This document shows positions 43,584 to 53,796 of a stretch of 64,000 nucleotides of DNA, in pieces (the stretch's first letter is position 1; each line of letters starts with the position of its first letter). This DNA comes from Cellvibrionaceae bacterium 1162T.S.0a.05 (GTDB lineage: Bacteria > Pseudomonadota > Gammaproteobacteria > Pseudomonadales > Cellvibrionaceae), in assembly GCA_000964245.1 (NCBI GenBank), contig LANB01000001.1, positions 413,501-477,500 of the forward strand. Reading direction: 5' to 3'. Position numbers and translations under genes: made by a program. A model generated the notes under the pieces. That model was given only the letters and a program-made list of their open reading frames with translations. It made no database searches and was not told the origin of the DNA.

Positions 43584-45795
43584 AGGCAGCCTAAGCACAA
43601 TTTTTCGCTACTACACGCTGCTATTCGCATTGATGCCGCTTTTGGTTGTTTCCTGTGTGCTACTCACTTTGTTTATTATTAATGCGCTAGAGCATGCACA
43701 AAACAGCGCGACCTGGCGTGCTCAAACCATTGCAATAGACGCCAATCGTAAAATGACGCAATACGACAGGGAAATCAGTCTATACAGTAAATTCCCTGAG
43801 CTCGTTAACGTTGCAGACAAGCCAGGTAACGTAGGTGCAACACTGAGAATTCTACGTGAACTCGTTATTAACAAAAAAATCGATGCCGCCATCACTTTGA
43901 ATGCGCAGGGAAACTTAACGGAAGCTTTTCCATTTCACTATTATCAACTTGAAAATACGCGTGGCCTAAAACTACAATTTAGCCAATTGAATCCAATAAA
44001 CCAACAATTTGAGACGCATCAAAGCCTGCTGATTCCAGAAGGCGACGCGTTCAACAACCAGGCTTACCTGGTTGTTTCTGCACCTCTCATTCGCAAGGAA
44101 AATTCGTTTATCAACCCATATCGACTCAACGGGCATTTAGTCTTTCTGGTATCTGTTGAAAGCTTTACACAAGCTATTACCAATAATATGGATGCTGATA
44201 CCGGGTTCGCAATAAAAAACAGCTCGAACACCCTGTATTCACGGGGCTACATTACAACCCGCTTTTCCCCCTCAGTTAAAACATCGAATCATGTAAATTT
44301 TTTGAAAATGACTAGTGGTGAAATACTTACCCTACAAACTCAAGAACCCATTATTCGACATTTGGGTCCAATTTTTTGGGGTGTAGGAATAATTTCACTT
44401 ACAGCTGTCGCAGTTTTTATATTTTTAAAACTATCAGCCAACAAGCTCAGAAAGGCGTTGAACACACCCCTTTCTGAAATCATTCACCAATGCGAAGACA
44501 TTTCTCAGGGCTTGTATCTAAGCAGGAACAAAGAACATCACATAGATGAATTTTCAAGAATTCAAACTGTACTGGACAATATGTCTACAATCATCAGTCG
44601 CCAACTGAAAGATCTCAAAAGAGAAAAAGATCGGGCCGAACAATCGGAGAAAGTCAAATCCAACTTTCTGGCAACCATGAGCCATGAAATTCGCACACCG
44701 ATGAATGGCGTTTTGGGAATGCTAAGCTTGCTCGAAAAAAGCAAATTAAATACCAAACAACAGAGACAGGCTCATCTCGCAAAATCCAGTGCAACTTCTC
44801 TGCTCAAACTAATAAACGATATTCTGGACTTTTCCAAAATTGAAGCACGAAAATTAGAAATTGAGACTGAAAAGTTTGACATCGGAGTATTGGCAAATAA
44901 TTTAGTGGATCTATCCTCCATACAAGCAAAGGAAAACGACGTTGAACTGAAGTTAATTTTCAACATACACGGCACTACCGAATTTATGAGCGATGAAGCC
45001 CGCATACAGCAAATTCTGACTAACCTGCTAGCGAACGCAATCAAGTTTTCTCCACACGGAAAAGTAAACTTGATCGTTGACCTGGCGGATGCCAATACGC
45101 TTACACCTCGTCTTATTCTTAAAGTAAAAGATAACGGCATCGGCATGAGCCCAAGACAATGCGCAACCGTATTTGAGTCTTTCACTCAGGCCGACGCATC
45201 AACGACGCGAAAATTCGGAGGCACTGGACTCGGCTTAACCATTACCAAGCGCTTGATAGATTTAATGCGTGGCCGTATCTCCGTGACAAGCGAAGAAGGA
45301 AAGGGAACGGAATTCACCGTGGACATTCCAGTTAAATGGCCCCAACATCAAAACGAATCTAGAATAACCGATCAAACGAATATCGATAGAAATTATATCT
45401 GGCTAAAAAACAAGAATTTTTTGATCGTCGAAGACAACTCAATTAATCAGGAAGTGATTATCGGTTTACTTGATGAGTTCGGTGTAAGCGCCGAAGTTGC
45501 TAACAATGGTCAGGAAGCCCTGGACAAACTGAAATCTGCAGTACATTTTGATTTGATACTGATGGATTGCCAGATGCCCCTGATGGATGGATACACTGCA
45601 ACCGAAACCATACGGAATAACCCGGATTTTTCATCCAAAAGCCAAATACCAATTGTGGCCCTAACGGCAAATGCCTTTCAATCTGACCTGAAAGCCTGCA
45701 TCGATGCTGGAATGAATGACGTACTGACAAAACCCATAAACGAAGAAAGATTAATCGCTGTCTTGCGCTCGCAACTTATGGCACACCGCGAATAG
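43576..45795 (+). CDS. Hybrid histidine kinase / response regulator with periplasmic sensor domain
   Basis: 739 residues, GTG start overlapping the binding-protein stop by 8 bp. A membrane helix lies at about 15-37, a periplasmic sensor domain at about 38-262, a second helix at about 265-287, then a HAMP-like linker. HisKA has phospho-acceptor His370 in FLATMSHEIRTPMNG; the HATPase domain has LTNLLANAIKFSP, KDNGIGMS and GGTGLGLTI. A C-terminal receiver (about 615-735) carries LILMDCQMPLMDG. The signal is probably received through the adjacent binding protein. No output regulator gene is adjacent. Confidence 0.93.
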   Translation: MIKGSLSTIFRYYTLLFALMPLLVVSCVLLTLFIINALEHAQNSATWRAQTIAIDANRKMTQYDREISLYSKFPELVNVADKPGNVGATLRILRELVINKKIDAAITLNAQGNLTEAFPFHYYQLENTRGLKLQFSQLNPINQQFETHQSLLIPEGDAFNNQAYLVVSAPLIRKENSFINPYRLNGHLVFLVSVESFTQAITNNMDADTGFAIKNSSNTLYSRGYITTRFSPSVKTSNHVNFLKMTSGEILTLQTQEPIIRHLGPIFWGVGIISLTAVAVFIFLKLSANKLRKALNTPLSEIIHQCEDISQGLYLSRNKEHHIDEFSRIQTVLDNMSTIISRQLKDLKREKDRAEQSEKVKSNFLATMSHEIRTPMNGVLGMLSLLEKSKLNTKQQRQAHLAKSSATSLLKLINDILDFSKIEARKLEIETEKFDIGVLANNLVDLSSIQAKENDVELKLIFNIHGTTEFMSDEARIQQILTNLLANAIKFSPHGKVNLIVDLADANTLTPRLILKVKDNGIGMSPRQCATVFESFTQADASTTRKFGGTGLGLTITKRLIDLMRGRISVTSEEGKGTEFTVDIPVKWPQHQNESRITDQTNIDRNYIWLKNKNFLIVEDNSINQEVIIGLLDEFGVSAEVANNGQEALDKLKSAVHFDLILMDCQMPLMDGYTATETIRNNPDFSSKSQIPIVALTANAFQSDLKACIDAGMNDVLTKPINEERLIAVLRSQLMAHRE

Positions 45796-45808
45796 ACGCA
45801 CCCAATGA

Positions 45809-46366
45809 CTATTGCTCTTCTTTACTTATCACACTGTTAAAACTGAAGCCACGATCAATACGCGACAGTTCTTCTGACACTTTTACACTTATCGTCTGTA
45901 TCGGTTCTTCTGAATACAACACATGCCTCATAAGTGATTCCGCATAGACTTGCTTGTCTTTGTATTGTGAATAAAAAGCAAAAGAAAGTGCAGCAATTCC
46001 CGTCACTGTTGTTTGTACGGTGGCCGACTTGATCCACTTCCATTTATCCAGCCGCGAGTCAAAAATAACAGTGATCGAGGGCCAGACAAGAACCGCAATA
46101 GCAAATGCAACCGAAAGAAAAAAGAATATTTTATTTAAAATTGCATAGCTGCGCGCTTTGATATAAATATCATAAATAATCATGTGCTTCTGAGTCGCGC
46201 GTTTCTTGTCCGCTTCCTCCGCATGGTTCATCGCGAATTCCGCTTGCTTGACAAGATAACTGGCACTGGTCTGGTTCGGGATATAAACCTTTTGCTCAGC
46301 AAGCGACGACAGGGAAAACAAGGACAGCGAGAACAAGCAAAGTACTTTTGAGGTGTGCCAAAACAT
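45809..46366 (-). CDS. Hypothetical exported membrane protein with two membrane helices
   Basis: 185 residues from the ATG at 46366, with GGAGGG six bases upstream; a longer frame to 46498 is not needed. The signal peptide ends LSSLA-EQ. After a charged helix (about 35-65) come two membrane helices, ILNKIFFFLSVAFAIAVLVWP and a second (TVTGIAALSFAFY) after a short loop. No family was recognised. It lies on the same strand as the lipoprotein and putative pore-former genes upstream, so it may act with them. Confidence 0.75.
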   Translation of the reverse strand: MFWHTSKVLCLFSLSLFSLSSLAEQKVYIPNQTSASYLVKQAEFAMNHAEEADKKRATQKHMIIYDIYIKARSYAILNKIFFFLSVAFAIAVLVWPSITVIFDSRLDKWKWIKSATVQTTVTGIAALSFAFYSQYKDKQVYAESLMRHVLYSEEPIQTISVKVSEELSRIDRGFSFNSVISKEEQ

Positions 46367-46741
46367 TGAAGACCCTCCATTCCTGAAGATGTTGCACAAA
46401 TCGGGTTGTACGAATTGATCCTGATTGCCCCCTCCCGGGAATGATCCAACGGCACACACATTGCGCAATAGGGTGTGAGGGGGGAAACAATATGACACAA
46501 CACTACTATCGAAAGGGCCTATGTCATCTTGACTACTGTAGAAGCGAGCTTCATTGGCGTCAATCCCTGAAACCGCTGAACCCTTTCATAATCCATGTGT
46601 AGTAACACACATAGGAGAAGGGACTATTCTACCCCAAAACATAAAAAGCAGGCTAAAACGCTTTTCCGCCTTAGCCCACTCTGAAGTGAAGGTCAAAACC
46701 AGCGGCCTTTTGGACGCGCCTGACTAGTAAAACAACGGTTT
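46367..46741. other. Intergenic region, little recognised
   Basis: 375 bp between two same-strand genes. It contains a weak inverted repeat (ATGTGT-AGTAAC-ACACAT at 46595-46612). No ORF with a ribosome site and no clear terminator was seen. It may carry the promoter of the gene starting at 46366. Confidence 0.55.
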
Positions 46742-47419
46742 TCAGGGGTGTGCAGGATCTATCGTATCGGCCTCGTCCTTGTAATCCCAGTTGAAGTCCC
46801 AGTCGTAGCTTTTATCATCATTCGAGGCTTGTGCCGACTGGGTCTTCACCTCCTTTGGTGCTGCATCCTCACCAGCATGCCTTGTGCCTGAAAAATCAGA
46901 ATGTGTGTGCTCTTCATGAATAGTGGGCTGGGCGCGTACCGAAGACATATCGATACTCGCTGCGGCAGTTGCTGTTGCACTCCCGTCTGACTGCTGGTAC
47001 TTCGCTATTTTAACTATTGCATCCAGCGTACCAGCGTATACTTTTAACGCAAGACGAGGATCCGCGTTAGCATTTAAGGTAAATTCGCAAGCGCGAAACA
47101 TGAGTTCTCTCGCCATGAGTACCGCCGGGTCTCGCCCCCCCAGGGCGAGTGCACCCTGGGACGATTCTTCACCCACTGATTCCCTGCCCAAACCGAGGCT
47201 AAGACCTGATGATGCCGTCTTTGAAAAGTCCACATCGGTTTCAGTACAAAACCGCGCCCGGGAATCCGGGCTTTTTACATAGCTGGTTTGCACATCGGAT
47301 GGGGTATGAATAATTGAGATTCCCTCTCCCCCCACCAGTTTCTCTGCTTGGTGTTGTGTATTAGAACATGCCGAGAGCACAACCATCACACACACCAAAT
47401 ACCATTTAATATTGCTCAT
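46742..47419 (-). CDS. Hypothetical lipoprotein
   Basis: 225 residues, with a strong AGGAGGG ribosome site. The lipoprotein signal has lipobox VLSAC. The middle is GRDPAVLMARELMFRACEF, a helix with a Cys, and the C-terminal third is low-complexity, acidic and aromatic (DWDFNWDYKDEAD). No family was recognised. It starts 9 bp behind the putative pore-forming protein gene and is almost certainly co-transcribed with it. Confidence 0.78.
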   Translation of the reverse strand: MSNIKWYLVCVMVVLSACSNTQHQAEKLVGGEGISIIHTPSDVQTSYVKSPDSRARFCTETDVDFSKTASSGLSLGLGRESVGEESSQGALALGGRDPAVLMARELMFRACEFTLNANADPRLALKVYAGTLDAIVKIAKYQQSDGSATATAAASIDMSSVRAQPTIHEEHTHSDFSGTRHAGEDAAPKEVKTQSAQASNDDKSYDWDFNWDYKDEADTIDPAHP

Positions 47420-47428
47420 ATATCCCTC

Positions 47429-49396
47429 CTAATTAAAATGAAATACAGGCGTTTCCTGCTTCCATTTCTGATTCAATTCCTGTGACGAGCTATCTTTGCA
47501 ACTGTAATTAATGATTTTCGTATTATGTTTGTCAGTATCACCCTGAACATCCAGGCAGTAGTCAGCAGAATATCGGTCGTTGTAATACGCATCTCTAATT
47601 ATTCGATAGGGGTTTTTACCATCTCCCCGATAGGCTACCAAATCCCATGAGGACATATAGTTTTTAAACGCATCATCGCTACTTTTTTCACAAGCAACCA
47701 TCTTGATTTGTGCATATTTTTGCCCGGAAATAAATATATAACGCAAACAGCCGTCAACCTTACCACTACTGTTACCATGCTTTCTGACGCGCACCTGGTT
47801 GGTATCGTGGTCAATTGCAAAATAATCTGCGAGCGTACAGTTATTCGTTGTCAGGAAACCCTGGCTATTGATGGCTATACACGATTTTCCATCCTGAAAG
47901 GCACGATATTTGTAATACATAATGCCTTGCTGCTCAGGAATATAGTTATTTACCGCCTGTTCGATCTTGGACTCGTTTTCGCAGTAATGAGTAATATATT
48001 CGTTACCACAGCGCTCACGATAGACACCGTTAACCTGGCTAAAGATCAAGTCGCGGTATGACATGGCACTTTCGGCAGTCTGGTTATTCAAAAACAGTCC
48101 GTCAAATACCGCGGGGCTGTATGGCAGCCGAACCAGGTAGTAGATATCTGACTCAAGGACATCAACCTTCGTTTTTTTGTACTGGCCCGTTTTTTTATCC
48201 ATCACCATAAAATCCACTTTTAATCCCTTCAAACTACATAGTTTTTCAACTTTCTTTTGGTCAACTAACTCGGTATCGTTCAGATATTTGATACAGTCGA
48301 CTGCAACTTTCGCGATGGCATCAACCTTATCTCCTGCCATGTCCTGCATATATTCCAGATCTTTTTTACTGGCAGTCACGCCCTCAATAAAAATATAGCC
48401 AGCCTGGTTAGCATCGTGTTCAGCGGTAATCATTTTTCCGATTTCACGTTCCAGATAAAGCCACTTGAAATATTCACGCGCCAACACCTCATAAGGTGCC
48501 TGAATTTCGGACAGTGGTGTAGACTCAGGATACGGGAAAACCGCCATCATGAATTCAGTGGGTGCCTCAGCTGCGCGCTCCGGAAAGGACACATATTGTT
48601 CAATTACGCTATCAACATTATTCCCTGCAGCTGACGGCGCACCGCCTGACTCGCTTACATGTATATCTATATCCTGCTCATCCCAGGAAAATGATGATTT
48701 AAAGTCAAGGTCGTTTGAACCACTTTCTCCTCCACTTTCACTCGATTCATCTACTCCGATTTTTTCGTAAGTCTTTTCCTCAAAGTGACGTTTTATATCC
48801 AATGACGCACTGTATGTAGCGTGATGCAAGTTAAACAACGCATGAAAGTTGCCACCGTATTCAATTCGCGCCACGTATCCATGTCCGCATTGTCGTGTAA
48901 AACTTTCCGGATCCTCATCTCGCAACTTCTTCGCCGCGTCGGTTAATTCTATAAGGCCACCTGTACTTTTGATGGCTTCCCATGAAGTAACAATTTTTTG
49001 CTTTCCAATTATATATCTGTTATCCCTTGACATATTATATTTGGCTGCAACACTCCAACTAGAGGACTCAGAAAACCCGGCATTAGAATTAACCGCAGCT
49101 GTCTTCACTTTTTCATTGTATCCAAGGCTCTGCTTCGCCCCTATATCCAGTTGGAGCATCAAGGACCAGGTGTTATTCCCTTGCTCAAAGCCTTCTTCTT
49201 TAGTATTTTTTGGCACCGTATATTTTTCAAAGTTTTTAATACACACATTAGGGACAGACCTCCCCTTATGCAAATCCCAGCCCAGCCCCAAATCTACCGC
49301 TGCACTTTCCGGGTACCTTAATAGCACTTCGCCTTCTTGCTCAGCGAGCACAAAGTGTCCGTGCAACAGGATTGCAATTAGAACCAGTATTCTCAT
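47429..49396 (-). CDS. Exported protein, possible MACPF-like pore-former with ricin-type lectin domain
   Basis: 655 residues, with AAAGGA upstream; the signal peptide ends HFVLA-EQ. Around residues 160-200 the sequence FTRQCGHGYVARIEYGGNF, followed by a beta-rich amphipathic stretch with Ser/Gly/Glu-rich insertions, resembles the 'Y-G-T-H-Y ... GG' core of MACPF/CDC proteins. The last ~150 residues (CIAINSQGFLTTNNC ... YCLDVQGDTDKHNTKIINYSC, ending QKWKQ) resemble a ricin-B-type beta-trefoil with a QxW element. A secreted carbohydrate-binding pore-former is suggested, not proven. It is first gene of a two- or three-gene unit with a lipoprotein. Confidence 0.6.
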   Translation of the reverse strand: MRILVLIAILLHGHFVLAEQEGEVLLRYPESAAVDLGLGWDLHKGRSVPNVCIKNFEKYTVPKNTKEEGFEQGNNTWSLMLQLDIGAKQSLGYNEKVKTAAVNSNAGFSESSSWSVAAKYNMSRDNRYIIGKQKIVTSWEAIKSTGGLIELTDAAKKLRDEDPESFTRQCGHGYVARIEYGGNFHALFNLHHATYSASLDIKRHFEEKTYEKIGVDESSESGGESGSNDLDFKSSFSWDEQDIDIHVSESGGAPSAAGNNVDSVIEQYVSFPERAAEAPTEFMMAVFPYPESTPLSEIQAPYEVLAREYFKWLYLEREIGKMITAEHDANQAGYIFIEGVTASKKDLEYMQDMAGDKVDAIAKVAVDCIKYLNDTELVDQKKVEKLCSLKGLKVDFMVMDKKTGQYKKTKVDVLESDIYYLVRLPYSPAVFDGLFLNNQTAESAMSYRDLIFSQVNGVYRERCGNEYITHYCENESKIEQAVNNYIPEQQGIMYYKYRAFQDGKSCIAINSQGFLTTNNCTLADYFAIDHDTNQVRVRKHGNSSGKVDGCLRYIFISGQKYAQIKMVACEKSSDDAFKNYMSSWDLVAYRGDGKNPYRIIRDAYYNDRYSADYCLDVQGDTDKHNTKIINYSCKDSSSQELNQKWKQETPVFHFN

Positions 49397-49569
49397 ATTA
49401 TTTTTCCTTTGGTTAATCTCTAGCCACTACTGATAATACGAGAGTCTTTTACTTCAGCCTATTCACCATGGTTAACAAGTACAGTTAACTTTAGTTAGCA
49501 GTTTGACCTCGCCACCCAACAACAGAAAAAATGACGCTATAATGCCGACATTAATCATTGGGAATCATT

Positions 49570-50205
49570 GTGAGCACTGCATTGAAATTCTTACTAGCGG
49601 ACGATCATGGGCTGTTTCGCGACAGCGTCGCAGTCTGGCTAAAGCAGCTGGATCAGGGCTTGCACATCGATTTTGCGGGGACCCAACAGGAAGTTGAAAG
49701 CGCCCTAAAGGCGAACCATTACAACCTACTCATATTGGATTTGGGTATGCCGGGCATGAAGGGAGCCTACAGCGTGCGCGGTTTCTGTCAGCAACTTCGC
49801 AGCACACCACTCATTGTGGTTTCGGCGGATGAAAATCCAATCGTGATTCGCAGCTGTATTGAAGCCGGTGCCTCAGGTTACGTCACAAAATCTTCGGATG
49901 GCGAAAGTATTTTACTTGCAGTAAAGCAGGTTCTTGCAGGCGCCGAGTATATTCCTCTATGTGCACGCACAAATAAAAATGATGCCCACTTTGACTTCAA
50001 TGAAAAACAAACAAAAATGTTGTGCCTATTGGCAGAGGGACTCTCGAATAAAGAAATTGCGGAAAAAATGTTTTTAACTGAAGGAACAGTAAAACAATAT
50101 GTTAGCCGCTTATTACGCATTCTTGATGTTGATAACCGAATGCAAGCCGGCTTAAAAGCACGTGAATTGCTTGGCATCACCCAGTCAGGGACCGGCAACT
50201 CCTAG
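49570..50205 (+). CDS. NarL/LuxR-type response regulator
   Basis: 211 residues from the GTG at 49570, with GGGA upstream. The receiver domain has an acidic pair in LLADDHGLFRDS, phospho-acceptor Asp in LLILDLGMPGMKG and the Lys in GYVTKSSDGES. The C-terminal LuxR-type HTH is FNEKQTKMLCLLAEGLSNKEI followed by EGTVKQYVSRLLRILD. Its end overlaps the convergent hybrid kinase gene by 21 bp, so the two probably form one signalling pair. Confidence 0.93.
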   Translation: MSTALKFLLADDHGLFRDSVAVWLKQLDQGLHIDFAGTQQEVESALKANHYNLLILDLGMPGMKGAYSVRGFCQQLRSTPLIVVSADENPIVIRSCIEAGASGYVTKSSDGESILLAVKQVLAGAEYIPLCARTNKNDAHFDFNEKQTKMLCLLAEGLSNKEIAEKMFLTEGTVKQYVSRLLRILDVDNRMQAGLKARELLGITQSGTGNS

Positions 50206-51939
50206 CTCCGCAATCGTCGCTTTCAGCTTTTTGGGGTCTAATGGTTTATTTAACATTCTACAGCCAAGCCCCGTGACTTCCTCCTGAATATCGAGGGCGG
50301 TATCACCACTGATAATAATTGCAGAAATGTCGCACCCAAACCGCTCTCGAAGCTTCGCTACCGCCTCTATGCCGTTATGGCCGTCTCGCAAACGGTAATC
50401 ACTGATTATCACATCTGGAGCAGGATATTGCAGCGCATCCAGCTCACGTTCAACAGCTGCAAGGCTATCGCCGATTAACAATTCACATCCCCATTGTTTG
50501 AGCAAAGTCCGCATGGCATCCCTTACCGAAATCTCATCCTCGATGAATATCGCAAACACGCCACTTACATCACAATCTGCTGCCACTTCATCTGATTCTG
50601 TGTAGCTTTCAAGAGCAGATGCTTTGGGAATATTCAAACGAAAACAGGCCCCCTTTTCAGGGGTGCTCATAACATTCAGGCCGAAGCCCAACAAGCCACT
50701 CAAGCGCTTCACTATCGCCAAGCCCAGACCCAATCCTTTATTGCGATCCCGCTCCGGGTTTTGGAGTTGATAAAACTCAGAAAATATTTGCTCCTGCTCT
50801 GCGAGAGGAATACCGCAGCCGTTGTCTCTGACCTCGACACGAACCTGCTCTCCCACGCTGCGTACCGACAACAATATTTTGCTGGCACCACTATGCTGTA
50901 TGGCGTTGTGCACCAGGTTCCGTAAGATACGGGTTAACAATACCTTATCACTATAGACTTGATGGGAATGCCCAAACAGCCGGATTGTTGTGGACTTCGC
51001 AGTGGCCTGCTCATGAAATTCTTCATACAAATCATCGAGCAACTCCCGCACATTAAAAAAGTGCGAACTTACCTGAACATTACCCGCATCAAATTTGGAG
51101 ATATCCATTAAGGCCTCAAGCAAGTCCTTTAAAGCGGAACTCGATAAGCGCGCCTTGTTTAGCAACTCTTTTTGTTCTGAATTGCTGAGTAGATTGGCGA
51201 GCGCCCCTAAATACAAATCCATAGCATGCAGAGGTTGGCGTAGATCGTGACTGGTCGCTGCAAGAAATCGTGATTTATCTGTGTTGGCCTTTTCCGCGAG
51301 TTCTTTTTGTAACCTCACATTTTCTAATAGATCGAGATTGTCAAAGCGCAGCCGTATCGATTGTGCAAGATTACGATTTACAACAAATGCATAGCCAAGG
51401 TTTACAACAATAAACGCGATGACCAGATAGCCTGTTAAAATCAGGAAACCTTCACTTTGTTGGAGCATGATGATCGCAAGTGGCGACATCGCTGCCAGAC
51501 AATAGGCAAAGTAGGCGGGTAAAAAACTGGATAGGGGCACGAGGCTACCAGCTGTCATCCCGGTCAGCACAATAGCAATAAGCAAAACTGAATCAAACTC
51601 CTCTGGATTTAAAAAAACCAGTGCAATGGCCCCCCAAAGTATTCCCGACAGCAAGGAGGAAAAAGCAAAGGCAATACCCCAACGTAAAACGGCTTCGCCT
51701 TCCGGGTTGACTCGGCGAAAAGCAAGCACCAAGCCGACTCGCGCTAATGTGAGTACGAGTGTTGCAGTCACCCAAGCCCCTACTGCCCACACACCTGCCC
51801 TTGTCCAAAAAAATGCGGCAACGATAGACATAGCAAAAACAATTCCCAGATAGATGAAAGGAGATTGCCTGTACAAGGAATGGATCTGCTCGTAGAGAAC
51901 TTCCGAAGAGTTAGGCTTTGGCTTGGCGGGGATGGACAA
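50185..51939 (-). CDS. Hybrid sensor histidine kinase / response regulator, multi-spanning membrane sensor
   Basis: About 584-602 residues; no ATG fits. A TTG at 51939 has GAGGAG seven bases upstream and is taken as start, with TTG at 51993 as the outer limit. Six or so membrane helices are followed by a coiled linker, HisKA with phospho-acceptor His in RFLAATSHDLRQPLHAMDL, HATPase (LVHNAIQHSGASK, VRDNGCGIP, GLGLGLAIVKRL) and a C-terminal receiver (VIISDYRLRDG, Lys in MLNKPLDPKK). The SHDLRQPLHA subtype often pairs with NarL-type regulators, one of which is encoded tail-to-tail here. Confidence 0.9.
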   Translation of the reverse strand: MSIPAKPKPNSSEVLYEQIHSLYRQSPFIYLGIVFAMSIVAAFFWTRAGVWAVGAWVTATLVLTLARVGLVLAFRRVNPEGEAVLRWGIAFAFSSLLSGILWGAIALVFLNPEEFDSVLLIAIVLTGMTAGSLVPLSSFLPAYFAYCLAAMSPLAIIMLQQSEGFLILTGYLVIAFIVVNLGYAFVVNRNLAQSIRLRFDNLDLLENVRLQKELAEKANTDKSRFLAATSHDLRQPLHAMDLYLGALANLLSNSEQKELLNKARLSSSALKDLLEALMDISKFDAGNVQVSSHFFNVRELLDDLYEEFHEQATAKSTTIRLFGHSHQVYSDKVLLTRILRNLVHNAIQHSGASKILLSVRSVGEQVRVEVRDNGCGIPLAEQEQIFSEFYQLQNPERDRNKGLGLGLAIVKRLSGLLGFGLNVMSTPEKGACFRLNIPKASALESYTESDEVAADCDVSGVFAIFIEDEISVRDAMRTLLKQWGCELLIGDSLAAVERELDALQYPAPDVIISDYRLRDGHNGIEAVAKLRERFGCDISAIIISGDTALDIQEEVTGLGCRMLNKPLDPKKLKATIAELGVAGP

Positions 51940-52153
51940 TCCGATGCTCCTCAATAAATCCGGCTGGACACTGATTACATCAGAGTGTAACAATCAATGG
52001 ATATTGCGTGAAGGGTGCACAACTGTTCATCTAAAATCATGGTCACCCATTGGGCGTTGGTTTTCAAGGCTAAACCTCTACCCGAAAACCGGATTCGACC
52101 CCGAGATTTTTAATTAAGGCCTGTGCATTTACAGTTGGCTAAAAAAGTTTTGA

Positions 52154-52534
52154 CTACTTCGACAACAACTCAATCTTATACCCATCCGGATCTTCAACAA
52201 AAGCCAGAATGGTTGAGCCATGTTTCATCGGCCCGGCTTCGCGAGTGACTTTACCCCCAGCGGCTTTAATTTTATCGCACGCGGCGTAAACATCGTCGAC
52301 GTTGATGGCGATATGGCCGTAGCCATTGCCGATGTCGTAGGAGTCGGTGTCCCAATTATGGGTGAGTTCGATTACGGCTGTTTCGGATTCTTCTCCGTAG
52401 CCAACGAAGGCGAGGGTGAATTTGCCTTCAGGGTAGTCCTTTTTGCGCAGCAACTTCATACCCAGTACTTCGATGTAGAAATGCAGGGATTTGTCGAGGT
52501 CGCCTACACGAAGCATGGTATGAAGTATGCGCAT
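52154..52534 (-). CDS. gloA: Lactoylglutathione lyase (glyoxalase I)
   Basis: 126 residues starting [20 protein letters not shown], the hallmark GloA opening. Metal ligands correspond to His5, Glu56 (AVIELTHNW), His74 ([10 protein letters not shown]) and Glu122 (GYKIELLSK), as in the nickel enzyme of E. coli. It isomerises the methylglyoxal-glutathione hemithioacetal to S-lactoylglutathione. It is 35 bp downstream of argG in the same direction. Confidence 0.96.
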   Translation of the reverse strand: MRILHTMLRVGDLDKSLHFYIEVLGMKLLRKKDYPEGKFTLAFVGYGEESETAVIELTHNWDTDSYDIGNGYGHIAINVDDVYAACDKIKAAGGKVTREAGPMKHGSTILAFVEDPDGYKIELLSK

Positions 52535-52569
52535 AATTATTTCCTTTCTAAAACAATGAGATTTTGGAT

Positions 52570-53796
52570 TTACAAAAGCTTACGGCCCTTTTGCGCAGCA
52601 ATGCGCATTCTTAAGGCGTTGAGCTTGATAAAACCTTCCGCGTCTTTTTGATTGTATGCACCGGCGTCGTCCTCGAAGGTCGCAATGCTTTCATCAAACA
52701 AACTTTCCGCAGAGCGTCTGCCGACTACTTTAACGGAACCTTTGTAAAGTTTAAGTCGCACATCACCGTTGACGGTTGCCTGGCTTTCGTCGATGGCGGT
52801 TTGCAACATTTTGCGCTCCGGGCTCCACCAGTAACCGTTGTAAATCAGTTCGGCGTATTTAGGCATCAAGCTATCTTTCAAGTGCGCGACTTCACGGTCC
52901 AGCGTCAAGCTTTCAATGGCGCGGTGAGCAGGTAGCAGAATGGTACCGCCGGGTGTTTCGTAACAGCCGCGTGACTTCATACCCACGTAACGGTTCTCTA
53001 CGATATCGAGGCGACCAATACCGTGTGCACCACCTTTTTTGTTCAGCGTTTCCAGTACAGTCGCCGGTGACATGGCTTCGCCGTTGATAGCAACCACATC
53101 GCCGCGCTCAAAAGTCAGTTCGATATACTCGGGTTTATCCGGTGCGGCTTCCGGCGCGACGGACCAACGCCACATATCTTCTTCGGCCTCTGCCCAAGGG
53201 TCCTCAAGAATGCCGCCTTCGTAGCTAATGTGCAGTAAGTTGGCATCCATGGAGTAAGGGCTTTTCTTCTTCGCCTTGGCATAGTCCACGGGGATATTGT
53301 GCTTTTCACAGTAGGCCATCAAGGTTTCACGTGAGGTTAAATCCCATTCGCGCCAAGGGGCAATCACCTGTATGCCGGGTTTTAAGGCGTAAGCGCCAAG
53401 CTCAAAACGCACCTGATCGTTACCCTTACCCGTGGCGCCGTGGGATATGGCATCCGCGCCTGTCTCGTTGGCGATTTCAATCAAACGCTTGGCGATCAAA
53501 GGGCGCGCAATCGAGGTACCGAGTAAGTATTCCCCTTCATAGATGGTGTTTGCACGGAACATCGGGAAAACAAAATCGCGGACAAATTCTTCACGCAAAT
53601 CGTCTATATAGATTTCCTTGACACCCAGGGCCTCTGCTTTGGCGCGCGCAGGCTCGACCTCTTCACCCTGACCAATATCAGCCGTAAAGGTGACCACCTC
53701 ACAGTCGTAGTTTTCCTGTAACCATTTGACGATGACCGACGTGTCCAAACCGCCAGAGTAGGCCAGAACGACCTTTTTAATTGAAGAACAAGACAT
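52570..53796 (-). CDS. argG: Argininosuccinate synthase
   Basis: 408 residues, with GGGAG before the ATG. The ATP-binding P-loop is [18 protein letters not shown]; substrate-binding segments include [21 protein letters not shown] and WNLTS-like [10 protein letters not shown], and NPYSMDxN-like [19 protein letters not shown]. It joins citrulline and aspartate with ATP in arginine biosynthesis. It is a full-length bacterial type I enzyme, followed by gloA on the same strand. Confidence 0.97.
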   Translation of the reverse strand: MSCSSIKKVVLAYSGGLDTSVIVKWLQENYDCEVVTFTADIGQGEEVEPARAKAEALGVKEIYIDDLREEFVRDFVFPMFRANTIYEGEYLLGTSIARPLIAKRLIEIANETGADAISHGATGKGNDQVRFELGAYALKPGIQVIAPWREWDLTSRETLMAYCEKHNIPVDYAKAKKKSPYSMDANLLHISYEGGILEDPWAEAEEDMWRWSVAPEAAPDKPEYIELTFERGDVVAINGEAMSPATVLETLNKKGGAHGIGRLDIVENRYVGMKSRGCYETPGGTILLPAHRAIESLTLDREVAHLKDSLMPKYAELIYNGYWWSPERKMLQTAIDESQATVNGDVRLKLYKGSVKVVGRRSAESLFDESIATFEDDAGAYNQKDAEGFIKLNALRMRIAAQKGRKLL

